Assembly: GCA_964630775.1 (NCBI GenBank)
Contig: CAZVYY010000019.1
Span: 1-64,000, forward strand
Origin: Anaeroglomus sp964630775
GTDB taxonomy: Bacteria; Planctomycetota; Phycisphaerae; Sedimentisphaerales; Anaerohalosphaeraceae
Direction of reading: 5' to 3'
Length of the DNA: 64,000 nt
Part shown: positions 62,072 through 64,000 of the stretch, piece after piece
Layout of the letters: each line of letters opens with the position of its first letter
Numbering within the stretch: the first letter of the stretch is position 1
Translations under genes and position numbers: made by a program
The notes under the pieces: model-generated
Databases searched by the model: none
What the model saw: only the letters and a program-made list of their open reading frames with translations
Told to the model about the DNA's origin: nothing

Positions 62072-62998
62072 ATGAGTAAAATTGCTTTTATATTTCCGGG
62101 TCAGGGAGCACAGCTTGTGGGCATGGGCGCCGATATCGCAGCGGCACATCCCAAAGCCGCGGCCCTGCTGGACAAAGCCTGTGACATCGTCGGCTTTGAT
62201 CTGAAAAGTCTGTGTTTTCAGGGACCGGAAGAGAAGTTAAATAGTACCGAAATTTCGCAGCCGGCGATATTTACCGTGTCCGCCGCCCTGCTGGAGCTGG
62301 TGCGGGAAAAAGCCCCCGCCCTGACACCGCAGGTCACGGCCGGCCTTTCCATGGGGGAATATACGGCGCTGTATGCTGCGGGACTGATGAGCTTTGAAGA
62401 CGCATTGAAGCTGGTCCTCAAACGCGGTCAGGCCATGCAGACTGCGGCCAATGCCTCGCGCGGCGGGATGGTCAGCCTGATTGGACTGGATGAACCCAAG
62501 GTTCGAGAACTTTGCGAAGAGGCGTCCCAGGGCCAGTTGCTGATGCCGGCCAATTTCAACTGCCCGGGTCAGATTGTCATCAGCGGCGCAATCGAAGCCT
62601 GCCAGAGAGCTGCCGGGCTTGCCGAAAAATACGGCGCTATGAAGGCCGTTCCGCTGGCGGTAGCCGGGGCGTTTCATACGGAAATGATGAGGCCTGCGGC
62701 AGAGGCTCTGGGGCAGGCTTTGGCCGGCTGCCCTCTGCAGAATCCCTCAGCCATTCAGGTCATCGCCAATATCTCGGCGAACTACTATGGTTCAGCCGAA
62801 CAGATACGCCAGGGCCTCGTGCGGCAGCTTGTCGAACCGATTCTCTGGCAGAAATGTATGGAAAAGCTGATTGCCGATGGCGTCACAAAATTTGTGGAAA
62901 TCGGCCCCAATCGCGTATTAACCGGATTAATGAAGCGCATTCATCGCCGAGCGGATATTGTGAATATCAGTTCCCTTGAGAGCCTTGAGTCGCTATAA
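62072..62998 (+). CDS. fabD: Malonyl-CoA:ACP transacylase
   Basis: A 308-aa FabD loading malonyl onto ACP. FPGQGAQLVGMGADIAA opens it. The nucleophile Ser is in GLSMGEYTALYAAGLMSFED, and the catalytic His is in GAFHTEMMRPAAEAL. ATG 62072 follows AAGGA. All key residues are present. Confidence 0.97.
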   Translation: MSKIAFIFPGQGAQLVGMGADIAAAHPKAAALLDKACDIVGFDLKSLCFQGPEEKLNSTEISQPAIFTVSAALLELVREKAPALTPQVTAGLSMGEYTALYAAGLMSFEDALKLVLKRGQAMQTAANASRGGMVSLIGLDEPKVRELCEEASQGQLLMPANFNCPGQIVISGAIEACQRAAGLAEKYGAMKAVPLAVAGAFHTEMMRPAAEALGQALAGCPLQNPSAIQVIANISANYYGSAEQIRQGLVRQLVEPILWQKCMEKLIADGVTKFVEIGPNRVLTGLMKRIHRRADIVNISSLESLESL

Positions 62999-63051
62999 TT
63001 GAAGACAGATAAACGACCGGCAACATCTTAATTTCAGGTTGGAGAAATTGT

Positions 63052-63789
63052 ATGGCAGAAAAACGTTTGGCAGTAGTCACCGGAGCAGCCCGCGGTATTG
63101 GCCGGGCGATTGTTCTGGAACTTCTTAAGCAGGGACGCAAGGTTGCCGGGCTGGATTTGAATGCCCAGCAGCTTGCTGAATTGGAATCCGTGTGTAAAAA
63201 CGCCGGATTCGAGGTCATCACCCGTTGTGTGGATATCACACAAACCGACAAACTGACGCAGGTACTGGAAGAACTTGCAGAGCACAACGGCGGAATCGGT
63301 ATTCTGGTCAACAATGCAGGTATTACCCGCGATAAACTGATGATCCAGATGGATGATGAGGATTTTGACCGGGTCATAAATGTCAATCTGCGGGCCGCCT
63401 TTGTCGCCACCCGCGTTGCCGCCCGTTCCATGGTCCGCAATAAATTCGGCCGACTGGTCCATATCGCCTCGGTTGCCGGCGTGATGGGACAGGCAGGCTC
63501 CACCAACTACGCCGCCAGCAAGGCCGGACTGATTGGCATGAGTAAATCGATTGCCCGCGAAGTCGGCAAGAAAAACGTCACATCCAACTGTATTGCCCCT
63601 GGCTTTATTATGACGGATATGACGGCTGTTTTGCACGAACAGGTCAAAGAAGCGGCCATGAACGTCATTCCGATGCGTAAATTCGGTACCCCCGAAGATG
63701 TCGCCCGCGCGGTCGCTTTCCTGGCCAGTGACGAGGCTGGTTATATTACCGGGCAGGTCCTGTGCGTGGACGGCGGAATGGCGATGTAG
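63052..63789 (+). CDS. fabG: 3-oxoacyl-ACP reductase
   Basis: A 245-aa NADPH-dependent short-chain reductase. Cofactor loop is TGAARGIGRAIVLELLKQGR, then NNAGITRDKLMIQMDD, the catalytic Ser in HIASVAGVMGQ and YAASKAGLIGMSKSIARE with Tyr and Lys. IAPGFIMTDMT and the final DGGMAM are typical. GGAG lies before ATG 63052. Confidence 0.97.
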   Translation: MAEKRLAVVTGAARGIGRAIVLELLKQGRKVAGLDLNAQQLAELESVCKNAGFEVITRCVDITQTDKLTQVLEELAEHNGGIGILVNNAGITRDKLMIQMDDEDFDRVINVNLRAAFVATRVAARSMVRNKFGRLVHIASVAGVMGQAGSTNYAASKAGLIGMSKSIAREVGKKNVTSNCIAPGFIMTDMTAVLHEQVKEAAMNVIPMRKFGTPEDVARAVAFLASDEAGYITGQVLCVDGGMAM

Positions 63790-63826
63790 TAAGTATCCAA
63801 TTGATGTAAGAATTTAAAAAAAAACG

Positions 63827-63855
63827 TTGAAAACAGGTTATCAGGCCGGTATATT
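63827..63855 (+). promoter_or_regulatory. Promoter of acpP
   Basis: TTGAAA (63827-63832), a 17-nt spacer and TATATT (63850-63855) lie 70 nt before the acpP start. Confidence 0.6.
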
Positions 63856-63925
63856 ACCGCCGACTGTTCGCAGTCAGAAACAAAATGGATTGAAAAAGTT
63901 TACTTTCGATAAAGGAGAACAGCAC

Positions 63926-64000
63926 GTGAGCGAAAATATTGATATCAAGACCGTCGAGGCCAAAGTGATTGAAATCGTCAGCGAGCAGATGGGCGTGGAT
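63926..64000 (+). CDS. acpP: Acyl carrier protein, N-terminal part
   Basis: Starts at GTG 63926 after AAAGGAG (63911-63917). The first 25 codons read SENIDIKTVEAKVIEIVSEQ then MGVD, matching the N-terminus of acyl carrier protein, and the gene runs off the window. The context after fabG fits. The carrier Ser lies beyond the end. Confidence 0.88.
   Translation, partial: MSENIDIKTVEAKVIEIVSEQMGVD

Noticed and set aside
1..64000. CRISPR arrays, insertion sequences, phage genes, tRNA or rRNA genes
   Set aside because: No repeat-spacer pattern, transposase, integrase or cloverleaf-like sequence was seen on reading the intergenic regions.

Overview
The window reads as chromosomal DNA of a Planctomycetota bacterium, most likely class Phycisphaerae. 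The main marker is an 85-aa small basic protein at 58029-58286 that I recognise as the small basic PVC signature protein. Also consistent are moderate GC, GTG and TTG starts with good Shine-Dalgarno sequences, many long hypothetical proteins, and a dispersed gene order with few large operons. No rRNA, tRNA, CRISPR array, insertion sequence or prophage was seen.

Layout. 1-2001: a small gene broken by an in-frame TAG, then an exported ClpP/SppA-like protease. 2252-10050: a FlgI-like lipoprotein with HEAT-like repeats, smc, and a pair of M16 proteases (one catalytic, one not). 10130-13030: a coiled-coil protein and a membrane-anchored CpsD-like protein with a degenerate P-loop. 13011-18895 (minus): uvrD, pgi, manC and a RuvX/6-phosphogluconolactonase fusion. 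19004-29757 (minus): a seven-gene membrane module with a polytopic SPFH protein, HflC, a His-rich HflK-like protein, a metal P-type ATPase, an ABC ATPase, an ABC permease and an unknown anchored protein; a further ABC permease is divergent at 29916. 30887-38537: a GNAT protein, a hydrogenase-like hybrid histidine kinase, pilT, a zinc-ribbon membrane protein and a histidine kinase with a heme-c motif. 38602-47074: aspS, class II photolyase, an NAD-binding protein, a small membrane gene with an in-frame TGA, a MATE exporter, an aldo/keto reductase, tatA and tatC. 47486-58286: a chemoreceptor, rtcB with archease, ahcY, two tandem Na/Pi cotransporters, an aminotransferase and the signature protein. 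58305-64000: an unknown anchored protein, then rpmF-plsX-fabH-fabD-fabG and the start of acpP.

How the genes work together. pgi, manC and the lactonase domain share sugar-phosphate chemistry. rpmF to acpP is the classical phospholipid and fatty-acid initiation cluster, here behind tandem promoters and a roughly 255-nt structured leader with two mutually exclusive pairings. rtcB and archease form an RNA-ligation pair. The two unusual kinases suggest sensing of redox state or H2; this is inference.

The best candidates for undescribed biology are the SPFH / P-type ATPase / ABC module (19004-30881), the H-cluster-bearing sensor kinase (31545-34448), the rpmF leader RNA (59565-59820), a REP-like palindrome translated inside the photolyase, and a spacer element shared by two unrelated promoters (argA-like and aspS).
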